64,000 nt of DNA, from assembly GCA_039720395.1 (NCBI GenBank), contig CM077833.1, positions 18,227,133 to 18,291,132 of the forward strand, given 5' to 3'. The translations under genes were made by a program, and so were the position numbers. Of this stretch, positions 12,965 through 22,646 are shown piece by piece. Position 1 is the first letter of the stretch; the number at the start of each line of letters is the position of its first letter. Origin of the DNA: Liquidambar formosana (Eukaryota; Streptophyta; Magnoliopsida; Saxifragales; Altingiaceae). The notes under the pieces were generated by a model. That model was given only the letters and a program-made list of their open reading frames with translations. It was not told where the DNA came from and did not search any database.

Positions 12965-14892
12965 TACATCCATATATATAAGAACTGCACTCCAACTAAG
13001 TCTGAATACAAGTAATTGGTTTGCTTGAGTTGGGATTCTAACATTGTGGAAAGGGAGAGTTTTCAGCTGCCCCTAGAAATTTATCTCATTTTGTCTTCCT
13101 TTCTTTTTGAACCATATCAAACTTCTTGTCTGTAATGGTGCTCACATTCGATTTTGGGAGGATGTGTGGGTGAGAGAGAGATCTTTCTCTGCTTTGTTCC
13201 CTCGTTTATATAACCTTTCTCGAGCCAAAGACGCTTTCATTGTTGATATGGTTTCTATGGATCCTAGTTCTTTGAATTGGAATTTCTTCCTTTCTCCCAG
13301 TCTTAATGATCGAGAGGCTCAGGAGATGGTAGGCCTTTTGGCTACTATTCAGAATGTTTTGCTTGCCCCTTCGAGTCATGACAGACGAGTGTGGCTTAGT
13401 CACTCTTTTGATTCTTTTTTTTTTTTTTTTCTAAATCTTATTTTGATTGTTTGAGAGAGGATTCCTCGGTTCCGATTTTAATCTTGCTAGAACGATCAAA
13501 AAATCGGTTTCTCCTTCGAAGGTTAAGATTTTGGCTTGGTCAGCTACTCATAAGAAGACCAACACTAATGATTGTGCTCAGAGGAAAAGACCATCTTCTT
13601 ATCTTTCCCCTCAGTAGTGCATTCCTTGCAAGATGAAAGAAGAAACAGTGGATCACTTGTTTCACCATTGTGAGATCATGATGGAGATCTGGCACTGCCC
13701 TTTTGTCCTAGCTGATTTATGTTGGGTTAGGCCAGAGCATATTGCTGGTCTGCTCAAGGTGGATTTTAGAGGTTTTGGTAGGTCCAAGAGGGCTAAGGTC
13801 CTGTGGAGCAGTGTGGTCTTGGCCATCTTATGGGTGATTTGGATCGAAAGGAATGCTAGAATTTTTAGGGATATGTATGAAGAGAAGGATGGCATTTGGG
13901 ATAGGGTGTGTTTTCTTGCTTTCTTGTGGGCTTCGGTGGATAAATCTTTTGAGGGTATTCTCTTGTTCCTGATTATGAGGAATTGGGCGGAGATTTGTGC
14001 TTCGAAGGCTGCCAAGAGTAGAGCTTTTGGGAGACACTTCTACCCTCCTTGAGTCCTGAGTTCTTTTTGTTTTGTATGGCTCTTCTGTTGTTTGTGTGGG
14101 CCTTTTCTTTTCCTTTTTTTGTGCCTTTTTGGCTTCGTGGTTGTGCTTTGTTCTGTTTTTTGGGTATTCTGTTGGACTCCTTGTCCAATATGTATTCTTC
14201 ATTCTGATTAAGACAATTTGTTTCTTATAAAAAAAAATTTTAAATTATTTCAATATGTTTAATATATATATATATATATATCAGCAAGACAGAACAAAGC
14301 AAATTTTTGAGTTGATTTTGATATTCTGAAATTCTCTAAAGTCACTGTTCGGTTTCTGAGAAAACGTAGGAAAATGAATGAAAGTTTTGCATCTTATGTT
14401 TTGCTGATTTTCATTTTTACTTTTCTCTCATTTACGATGTCAATTACTTGTATTCAGACTCAGTCGAGTGGGATTTTTCTTTTTTCCTTTTATTTAGATT
14501 TTCTCAACACTTCATTCAATTACGACACAGATGAAATGCGAAATTCCTGAGTAGTCAACTTTCCTTAAAATGTTTTGCCCATTTTTTTTCTCTCTTTTTC
14601 ATTTTTTTCATTTTCTATTAAATTAAAGGTTCAAAATTTTGAATTGTTTTTCTTTCCTTTTCATGGGTTTTCTCAGCAAGCAAACAAGGGTAATTGAGAA
14701 CAAGTTTTGTGAGTTATGAGACTAATTTGCTTGATCCTAGAGATCGACCAAAGGGTAAATCTAGTGATGAAATGAGAATCATTATGAGGCGATGAGAGGT
14801 ACCGTTTGAGAATCGAGGATGAGAACCTTCATGCCCGAGATGTCCTGCAACATCCGCGATATGTAATCCCGTACGGCCGATATGAGCACCAT
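3606..14892 (-). CDS. VPS45: VPS45-like Sec1/Munc18 protein, 13 exons, frameshifted near the 3' end
   Basis: SM-family protein that binds a syntaxin-type SNARE and controls vesicle fusion at the trans-Golgi/endosome. Exons on the minus strand: 14803-14892, 12369-12570, 12140-12219, 11458-11685, 11212-11337, 11001-11081, 10759-10900, 10452-10630, 7958-8113, 6244-6351, 6040-6161, 4373-4505, 3606-3666. All junctions are GT-AG and keep phase up to exon 12. The start is [15 protein letters not shown]; family blocks include [87 protein letters not shown] and [19 protein letters not shown]. Exons sum to 1708 nt, one more than 569 codons, close to the roughly 569 aa known for Arabidopsis VPS45. The extra base lies in exon 12 (about 4423-4427) and leads to a stop at 4376-4378, so the usual last ~38 residues are replaced by 17 others. 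The intended C-terminus (ending RSSTNMV) is still encoded downstream in another frame. Confidence 0.93.
3858..3942. repeat. near-perfect hairpin (MITE remnant or miRNA-like foldback) in VPS45 intron 12
   Basis: Two 36-nt arms, 3858-3893 and 3907-3942, are reverse complements at 31 of 36 positions around a 13-nt loop. Read as plus-strand RNA, three of the five mismatches become G:U pairs and the other two are A:C. It could be a tiny foldback transposon or a precursor-like hairpin; the sequence alone cannot decide. Confidence 0.6.
4506..6039 (-). other. VPS45 intron 11
   Basis: A 1.5-kb intron containing a CTAT/TA microsatellite near 4579-4642 and a 112-codon minus-strand open frame at 5261-5599 with no recognised domain. 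I do not call that frame a gene because it lacks family resemblance and lies wholly within the intron. Confidence 0.6.
6709..6969. repeat. tandem duplication, about 131 bp x 2, in VPS45 intron 9
   Basis: The blocks 6709-6839 and 6840-6969 are almost identical; both run from an AAAATTAAAATAAACC motif to a CACCTCAAA motif, with only a few substitutions. No transposon ends are seen. Confidence 0.85.
9414..9901. mobile_element. non-autonomous DNA element with ~120-bp terminal inverted repeats
   Basis: The left arm (about 9414-9535) and right arm (about 9780-9901) are inverted copies of each other, sharing blocks such as ATATCCCTCATAAAAAGAAT and CTATCGGAAAAACCCAAA. The centre is AT-rich with no coding potential. 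The flanks share the short direct repeat TTTTAAT, a candidate target duplication. Long TIRs without a transposase fit a MULE-type MITE or foldback element. It lies in VPS45 intron 8. Confidence 0.75.
12824..12960. repeat. left copy of a duplicated MITE-like segment, with (CA)n
   Basis: A 33-bp block at 12824-12856 is repeated exactly at 14309-14341. It is followed by a TTTGGTTGCTGAGAAAA end motif (from about 12858) and then a CA microsatellite at about 12920-12960. A 20-bp segment near 12998 recurs inverted near 14440. Confidence 0.6.
13055..14240 (+). pseudogene. 5'-truncated LINE (L1-type) retrotransposon, 3' end
   Basis: Translations match the C-terminal part of plant LINE reverse-transcriptase polyproteins. 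About 13131-13400 encodes the block around [15 protein letters not shown]. About 13500-13980 encodes the zinc-binding zf-RVT region ([19 protein letters not shown], then [17 protein letters not shown] and [14 protein letters not shown]). The frame is broken by a poly-T insertion near 13420 and by an in-frame TAG near 13615. A T/G-rich 3' tail ends in an A-run at about 14229-14237, as expected for target-primed reverse transcription. It sits in VPS45 intron 1, antisense to that gene, and cannot encode an active protein. Confidence 0.85.
14309..14690. mobile_element. MITE-like element with GTTTGGTTGCTGAGAAAA-type ends
   Basis: Starts after the exact 33-bp repeat with CTGTTCGGTTTCTGAGAAAA and ends with the inverted form TTTTCTCAGCAAGCAAACAA near 14670-14690. 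Similar inverted ends occur at 30280-30480 and 37904-38107, indicating one interspersed family. Confidence 0.55.
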
Positions 14893-14895
14893 CCT

Positions 14896-14896
<1 letters not shown>

Positions 14897-14938
<42 letters not shown>
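14897..14938. repeat. (GA)n microsatellite just upstream of the VPS45 start
   Basis: About 20 GA dinucleotides begin 5 bases upstream of the minus-strand ATG (14890-14892). On the transcript strand this is a CT-rich 5' leader, common in plant housekeeping genes. Confidence 0.9.
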
Positions 14939-14939
<1 letters not shown>

Positions 14940-15819
14940 AGGCCTTGGGGATCTAGGGCTAAGGATCTTCTTCTGGCTCTGGTAGTGTATGAGCAATGAC
15001 TCGAAGGTGAGAATCAGATCTTCGTTGGAGGGAATGACAAATCCGAAGATCGACTTGCGGGTCGTGAAGGTAAATGCATTAGAACGACGACGTTTAATAA
15101 TAACCCAAGACATATTTTCTCCAAATTACAGGCAACCGTATAAAAAAATACATGGTCAGTGTTATCTTAACCCTTACCCTTACTCTCATTCCCGTCTCAT
15201 TCCCATTAAGATTTTGATCCAAACTATTTTTTTAATAACTCATATATAATGATCTCGGTGAGAAATTAAAAGAACCCAATAATAACATTTTTAAAATTAA
15301 TGAGATTTAATTTAGAAATAAAATAACGGAGGTGTCCCATGCATGGTCAGTGTTGTAATAGGAAGTCGCAAGATTGAGCTGTCACTTGACATCACTCCAT
15401 GGCAGTATCAGTGCCCAAATATTTAATCCAACGTAATGAGGAATCAAATGTGGGTAAACATTCAGGAAGAGTCGTATATATAATTGGTGGGTCCTAGTGA
15501 TTGTTACTGTTATTTCATCCATTTATAATGCTTTAAGCATGCATTTTAAAAAATTTCCAACAATATAAGATGATTGAATTATTTGAATCATTCTAACCAA
15601 CCCCTTTACAAATTGCGCCGATAACTTATTATGGGAACAAATAGCTTACACAAAGTGGTAAATAAATCCCAATTTTCCATTCTAATCTCATTCAACCGAG
15701 ATTATTCTACATCACACCCCAATGAAAACATCATTTGATTTTCAACGAGTTTAATTCTTCTAATTTTTATCCACATAGCTTACTTTTGCTCCTGTGGCGA
15801 GGGAAGACCTATGGCACAG

Positions 15820-16152
15820 CACTGGCGGAGTCAAGGAGGGCCTTTGGAGGCACGTGCCCCACTGGCTCAACCAAGTTTTGTTTTTGTTTATTTGGGGAAG
15901 AGATATTACCATTTGATGATGATTTCTTAACATAATGCTAAAAGAGGACGATGGTAGTCATTTTAAATCATATTTACAGTCAATTTGTAATAAGTTGAAC
16001 AAATATCTTTTTTTTGGTATTAAATTGAAAAAAGATTACTAAAAAATATTTTTTTCGAAAAATGCTTTCTAGAGCTTTTAGTTTCCAATTCCCCCTTCAC
16101 GGAATCATAGCACAGTACCCCTACTAGAGATAAATCTTGACTCCGCCCCTAA
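15820..16152. mobile_element. hAT-like MITE with GGCGGAGTCAAG terminal repeats
   Basis: The left end reads CACTGGCGGAGTCAAGG and the right end, reverse-complemented, reads TAGGGGCGGAGTCAAGATT; such ends are typical of plant hAT MITEs. No coding sequence lies inside. The corresponding position upstream of the second GUX gene (around 21660-21700) lacks the element, so it probably inserted after the duplication. No clean 8-bp target duplication was found. Confidence 0.6.
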
Positions 16153-16263
16153 CCTAGGGTAAGGTTTGGGTTGGTAAGAAGAAACTCATCTAATCAATCT
16201 ATTAGTATTTGGGATGTATAATATACGTTCACATGAATACATGATAATTGATCAGGCAATTTT

Positions 16264-16435
16264 GCAGACTTTTATTCCAAATTTTATTGTGATGGTTCCA
16301 CACATGATCATGTCTGTCTAGGACAAAATGCATATTCTTCATAATATTTGGAACCAAACCAAAATGTTTGCAGACTCTTATTCTAAATTTTATTGTGACG
16401 GTTCCACACATGATCATATCTGTCAAGGACAAATG
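16264..16435. repeat. tandem repeat, ~106-bp period
   Basis: The block starting GCAGACTTTTATTCCAAATT at 16264 recurs at 16370 with a few changes, each copy carrying GGTTCCACACATGATCAT. The paralogous region near 21780-21840 has one copy, so this is a local duplication in the left unit. Confidence 0.75.
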
Positions 16436-16811
16436 GACTGATTATTGCAAGATTCGAACAATTATGCCAATATATTATATTATGAGATGCAAATAAATAA
16501 TTAAAATTGATTTTTTTATTTATTTAAAGTTTTTGTTCGCATTAGCTCCTACTCTATCCTTTTTTTTTTTTTTTTTTAAAATGGGAAAATACCGGACAAT
16601 CCACTCCTGGCATAACATGCAAGAACCCACCCCACACCCCTTAGGATTACTTTCACCCGAGGGTGAGCCACAGCATAAATTTCTCTCTATTGCAACACTT
16701 CATTCTCTGTTCTGAAGTTGTTTTTTTTTTTTTTTGGCATTTTTAAGTTTTGTATATGTACTGTTTCTATATATCAGCTGTTGCCTTTCCCATGCTGCAA
16801 CTGAATCAAAG

Positions 16812-19800
16812 ATGAGAGGAGCTATGGGTACCTCTCCCAGTCCCGTAGAGGCCAGACACCGATTGTCTGCTTCAAAGTCAGTTTCTCTCTCCACTCTCTC
16901 TCTCTCTCTGTCAATATATATGTGTCGCATAATTCACACACTATATATATAGACTTTATAAGTTTATAAGCTATTCAGGAGATGCTGTCATTTTATAGAT
17001 TTTTCCTTTTTCTTTTTGAAGGCTGTATTTGTTTTATTGTTCAATGAAAATTCTGAATTTCTTTGAAAGCTTATGAAAATTTTGAAATTAATATGACGGT
17101 ACATCATAATGACACGAGTTGGTAGCAGGTGTCTTAATTATGTTTTAAGATATTTGAATTATAACTAGTAATGCCTAATATAAATATAGAACATAATTGC
17201 GAGCAATGAGTGTAGGCGTCTTCTGGATTCGCTTTTGTAGTATTAACAGGTTTCTATTTGAAAAGATTTATAGTAAACTAAGCCTTGAGCTAGGTCCTTC
17301 AATATAGGATTCAACAAATTACACACACAGTTTCGACATAATATCTAGGTTAACTGGTTTTGTTCTTTTCGCCCATTTTGACTCTCAACTCTGGATCTAT
17401 TGGCACCTTACTTTAAATTTAAGACATCCTGAGAAATATCTGTCATATATATTGCTAGAGGTTAGAGCTGGTATCTTATAAGGATTGAAGCAGCCTTGAC
17501 ATGCTTTGAGTCAACTCAATCAAGAATAAGAGATAGTATGTAAATTTTAGGTATAAACTTTAGCTAATTGAAGGTTTTCATTTTTTACCCCCTTCCTCAG
17601 ACACATTGTCTCTTTGTCTTCATGATTTCACTCCTTACAGCTATGGGTTAGTGTGGCTTGCTTTCTTTTGCTCAGCCATTGCAATTTTTTCACACATTGA
17701 TATCGTTCATGTTTCTCATCTATTTTGTTTTTCTAGATCTTCTCTTCTTTGTGTTTCCATATATAATAATGCAAATTTGGGTGTCTAAAGGAAGAATTTC
17801 AGGAAGAGAATATATATCTTCACCCAATCCAAATATTTCTATTGCATTTGTGATGATTTTAATGCTTATCTGTTTTTATTTTTTGAAAGTAGTACTTAAT
17901 AGGAGTGTAAAATATTGTACTAGAAGGTTAGGCTACTCCTTTTTTTTTTCTTTTTTTGGTAATGGGGGTGGCAAAGCCCACAGAGACTAAACAAATCTGG
18001 GAGTAGAAAGGTTAGGCTACTTTTGCCTTCCATTTATCGGTGTTGTCATGTCCATGGAAGATGTCTTCAACTATCAACGTGGCTGCTGCCTTTTTATATC
18101 ACTGCCATTCCCTTTGGTTTCTGCCCTCTAGCTAGCTCTCTTTCACCTGCTATATATACTAACATATTTTCCTAAATTCCTTTTTGGCATTCAGCGAAGA
18201 CACAGAGAAAAGAAGGATTCAAAGAAGCAGCAATGTGAACGACGTTGAGAAGGTGATTCATAGTCCCATCCAAGATAGGAATTCAAATTGCAAGTTATCT
18301 ACTTCGAAACTTGTCATGGTTATTCTACTATCTGGAATGGTCTTGACACTCTTCCACTCTCCAGCGGTTTATAATACAGACCATCTAACCAATTTTGGAG
18401 CTAGGTCTGTTCATTTGTTTGTTTTTTTCTCTACTTTTTCATTGTTTCTTACTCTTTATTTTAATTTTTTGCATTGCCTTGAAGCAAAGTTTATTGCATG
18501 TTTAGACAGATGGGTAAAAGGGAGTCCTGTTGCAGATCCACGTTATGTATCATTTTTAGACGTTAACTGGGATGAAATCTCGAAAACCATAGAGAAACTG
18601 ACTGACAGGAATGAGTATCAGGGAGTAGGTTTGTTAAACTTCAATAATAGTGAAATTGGTCACTGGAAGCAGCTGATTCCAGATGCTGAGCATGTTGTTC
18701 TACGCGTAGACCATGTCCCAAACAACGTGACTTGGGAATCCCTGTACCCTGAATGGATAGATGAGGAAGAAGAAATTGGGGTTCCCACTTGTCCTGATTT
18801 ACCCAAGCTTCAGGTTCCTCGTAAACCACGGATTGATCTCATTGCAGTCAAGCTCCCCTGCAACAAGTCAGGGGGCTGGTCAAGAGATGTGGCTCGTTTG
18901 CACTTGCAGCTCGTGGCAGCAAGGCTTGCTGCCTCTGCCAAGGGATATCATCTGGTGCGGGTACTTTTGGTGACTGAATGCTTCCCAATCCCAAATTTGT
19001 TCAATTGCAAGGAACTTGTTGTTCGTGAAGGGTATGCATGGCTGTATGAACCCAATCTGAATTCTTTGAGGGAAAAGGTTCAGCTTCCAGTTGGGTCCTG
19101 TGAGCTTGCAGTTCCTCTCAAAGCTAGAGGTACACTTTTTACTACTGTCATTTGTTTACCATTAAAGCTTTAGTGCACTGAAATTCAGCTAGTCCATCAC
19201 TTTCTCTCCCAAACTTTATTTGTTTGTGCTAAAAGACTCAGAAGGTTATTGCGGAAGGATTTGTTTAATTTAGTTAATTTGTATGGTACATTATGATACA
19301 AAATTTTTCCAAATCCGTCACCTTCAATTTTTCCATTGAAGGAGATGGATTTGTGCCTTAAATACCATGTAAAATACACAAAAAATTGTTTAATTTCCGT
19401 TGAAAGCCCAAATAGGCCTTAATTCATCCACATTTACCTCTGACCAGTGGCTGCTAGCAATATGCAAGTGCAATAAAAGAATGAATGGCAGGATGAATTC
19501 AGAAATTAATCAAGTTGATCTGCTCATTGTAGCATATCAAAAAGGTGAAAAACTAACACCACATGTTTTCGACAGAGCATTTCTTCTCAGGAACAGCGCA
19601 CCGAGAAGCATATGCAACAATCCTGCACTCTGCTCATGTATATGTTTGTGGGGCCATTGCTGCAGCTCAGAGTATCCGCACAGCAGGCTCAACAAGGGAT
19701 CTTGTGATACTTGTTGACGAAACAATAAGCTATTATCACCGGGAAGGCCTGGAGGCTGCAGGGTGGAAAATTCATATAATCCAAAGAATCAGGAACCCCA

Positions 19801-20609
19801 GAGCCGAAAAGGATGCCTACAATGAATGGAATTATAGCAAATTCCGTCTCTGGCAGTTGACTGATTATGACAAGATCATTTTCATTGATGCGGACATGCT
19901 AATACTAAGGAATATCGATTTCCTGTTTGAAATGCCAGAAATATCTGGGACAGGGAATAATGCTACCCTGTTCAACTCCGGTGTGATGGTGGTTGAGCCT
20001 TCGAATTGCACATTCCAGCTATTGATGGATCACATCAATGAGATCGAGTCCTACAATGGCGGGGACCAGGGGTATTTGAACGAAATCTTCACATGGTGGC
20101 ATCGGATTCCAAAACACATGAACTTCTTGAAGCACTTTTGGATCGGTGATGAGGAGGAGAAGAAAGAAATGAAGACTCGTCTCTTTGGAGAAGATCCTCC
20201 TGTACTTTACGTCCTTCATTATCTGGGTTTGAAGCCTTGGCTATGCTTTCAGGACTACGATTGCAACTGGAATGTGGACATATTGCAGGAGTTTGCGAGT
20301 GACGTTGCGCATAGAAGGTGGTGGAAGGCGCATGACGCAATGCCAGAAAACTTGCAAAAGTACTGCTTGCTTAGGTCCAAGCAGAAGGCAGCATTGGAGT
20401 GGGATCGGAGGCAAGCGGAGAAAGGAAACTACACCGATGGTCATTGGAAGATTAAAATACAAGATACGCGTTTAAAGACATGTTTTGAGGATATGTGCTA
20501 CTGGGAGAGCATGTTATGGCACTGGGGTGAAACAAATTGGACAGACGACAATGCTACTGTTGCTCCACTGCCACCTGCAATCACTACAGCATCTCTCTCT
20601 TCCTCGTAA
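16812..20609 (+). CDS. GUX: GT8 glycosyltransferase, xylan glucuronosyltransferase (GUX/PGSIP) type, copy A
   Basis: Four exons: 16812-16876, 18195-18404, 18510-19129, 19576-20609; all GT-AG and in phase, total 1929 nt = 642 aa. Predicted Golgi type II membrane protein: a short cytosolic N-terminus (MRGAMGTSPSPVEARHRLSA), one membrane segment at about residues 61-76 (LVMVILLSGMVLTLF), then a lumenal GT8 domain from about 300. Visible catalytic signatures: IDADMLILRN with the metal-binding DxD at about 403-405, NNATLFNSG, NGGDQGYLNE, and HYLGLKPW at about 513. The family transfers glucuronic acid from UDP-GlcA to the xylan backbone, and was first named for a glycogenin-like starch-initiation role. 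The first exon is tiny and was found by comparison with copy B; the intron donor is GTCAGT. The next gene is a tandem paralogue. Which GUX subclass it belongs to is not settled here. Confidence 0.93.
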
Positions 20610-20692
20610 TTTGGTTGTCGTTCTTCATTCCTTCCATTATTTCTGTGTTGGCGACAGTCTAACACGTTGGGAATGCTATAAAGAAAAGTGTA

Positions 20693-20723
<31 letters not shown>

Positions 20724-21110
20724 GTTCTTCTTCAACTCCTTACAGTACCTGGTTTGACAACTTGCATATAAATATAAATAATGCATTTTACACCCACTTC
20801 AATTGTAATCAGAATGTCATAGATTTATTCAATTTTGGTGCTTCTGAGGGTGCATATAAGCCGTTGTTTCAGAATTTTCGCTTGCTTGATGGTGGCATTT
20901 TTTTTTGCTCGTGTCCTGTTTCATGTTATTTTCTGCCCCTCTTCACTATGTGTCTATGTTCAAGACATCAGTTGGCCAGGTGCCCTTCTATTGAATCCTT
21001 TAAAGTGTGGCTTTATGTCAGTTATGCAAGTTAGATGAACGGTACTACCTTTGTAGATGAATTACAGGGCATTTCCAGTTTGGGTGTCGGCTTTGGCTGT
21101 TGTTGTTGTT

Positions 21111-21148
<38 letters not shown>

Positions 21149-22466
21149 TGTTTGACTTTTAGGGTGTCTGAGCCAGCTTGTGCACATATCAACTAAATTT
21201 CTTCTTAGCGACCTTAAGGGCGCACTCTTCCATATTAACTTGGTATATTCAGAAATTAATTCTTAAAATGCTCCCCAGAAGAATCGAACCTTGGGTGTTT
21301 AGTTGTCCACTTTAGGTGTTTGTTAGGATCTCTTTGGGTGTATTGTTGTTCATTGCTTACCCCCAAAAAAAAAAGAGGAAAAATAAAGGAAAAATAAAGC
21401 AAACTCTTAAAATTAATGAGATTAATAGGAAGTTGAATGATTGAGCCCTCAAGTAACATCAGTACCCAATTTTTTAATCTAATGGGATGACATGAGAAAT
21501 CAAATGTAGAAAGAGTCACGGAAGAGCTTACATGAAGTGTTATTTCTCATTCAAATCTTATCCAATCGAGATTATTTTATGCGTCACCACATAAAACGTT
21601 AATTTATTTTCCAATTTTTTAAATTTCTTTCCACTTACCTTACTTCTACAGTTCTACTCCCCATGTCAGGGGGAGATATAAAGTAGGATTAGGGTAGGTA
21701 TCCACGGGTGATCACTTTATTTTTTTAACGTCATCATTTAGTGGTTGAACATTTGGGACGTGTGATAATCGATCAGTCAATTTTGGGGACCTTACATCAA
21801 ATTTTGTTGTGATGGTTCCACATAGGATCATATCCTCCAAGGACAAAATTCTCTTTCGAACTAAACCAAAATGTTTGCCATAATGTTTCTTAATCATTAT
21901 TTATTAAGAACAACATTAAATTAACATTCTCTCAACGAAATAGTCCGATTTTTTTTTTTTTATACTTATTATTATGAGAAGCAAATAAATAATTACAATT
22001 ATAAAAGGAAAGAAAGAAAAATTCTGAAGTTTTTCCCTCTACCTTCTTACATGGGCACATGGCATTGACTGCTTCCTACTCTCACCTGACCTTGAGCCAC
22101 AGCATAAATCTCTCCCTTTTCTAACACTAAACCGCCTCTTCACTGTCATTCTGCTTAGTTTTAGGGAGATTTCTCCATTCACAGATCACAGTCACAGGTC
22201 TCTCTTTCTCTCTCCTTCTCTCTCTTTCTCTCTCCCCCTCTGTCTCGGTTGAATGATTTTAGTGTTCTTGCAATAAACAAACGATTATTTCCTCTGATTT
22301 AGGGGATCATATACTATTAATTCTTTGTTTTTTCGAATTGTTTTCTCTGTTCTTTCTGAAGCGGTTTTTTTTATTTTTTATTTTTTTGTTTTGCGCAGTT
22401 TTGACTTTGGAAAATTGTTTCTTATAGATCAGATGCCGCCTTCCCCAAGCTGCGACTGAATCAAAT
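20610..22466. other. spacer between the two GUX genes
   Basis: Holds the 3' region of copy A with a (CTG)n microsatellite at about 20698-20722 (the same position in copy B is CTT-rich), a ~40-nt T tract near 21111-21147, and from about 21400 the second copy of the upstream segment also seen at 15290-16380. CT-rich sequence at 22199-22240 precedes copy B's start. No other gene is recognised. Confidence 0.6.
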
Positions 22467-22584
22467 ATGAGAGGAGCTATGGGTACCTCTCCCACTCCCG
22501 TGGAGGCCAGACACCGATTGTCTGCTTCAAAGTCGGTTTCTCTCTCCACTTTCTCTCTTTCTTTTCCCCCTTTCCCCTCTCATT

Positions 22585-22646
<62 letters not shown>

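Larger units (their letters stand above)
14940..16811. promoter_or_regulatory. divergent intergenic region between VPS45 and the first GUX gene
   Basis: About 1.9 kb separating two divergently transcribed genes; the promoters of both should lie here, though no TATA box is assigned with confidence. From about 15290 it shares scattered similarity with 21400-21990 upstream of the second GUX gene, marking the left part of the segmental duplication. It also holds a hAT-like MITE and a short tandem repeat, listed separately. Confidence 0.5.

Noticed and set aside
13828..14202. Minus-strand lysine-rich open frames over the LINE 3' end
   Set aside because: They are antisense to the LINE zf-RVT region and its T/G-rich tail; composition comes from the tail.
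20089..20340. Minus-strand open frames over GUX exon 4 (also 27543-27794 and 63637-63921)
   Set aside because: Conserved only because the sense strand encodes the GT8 domain.
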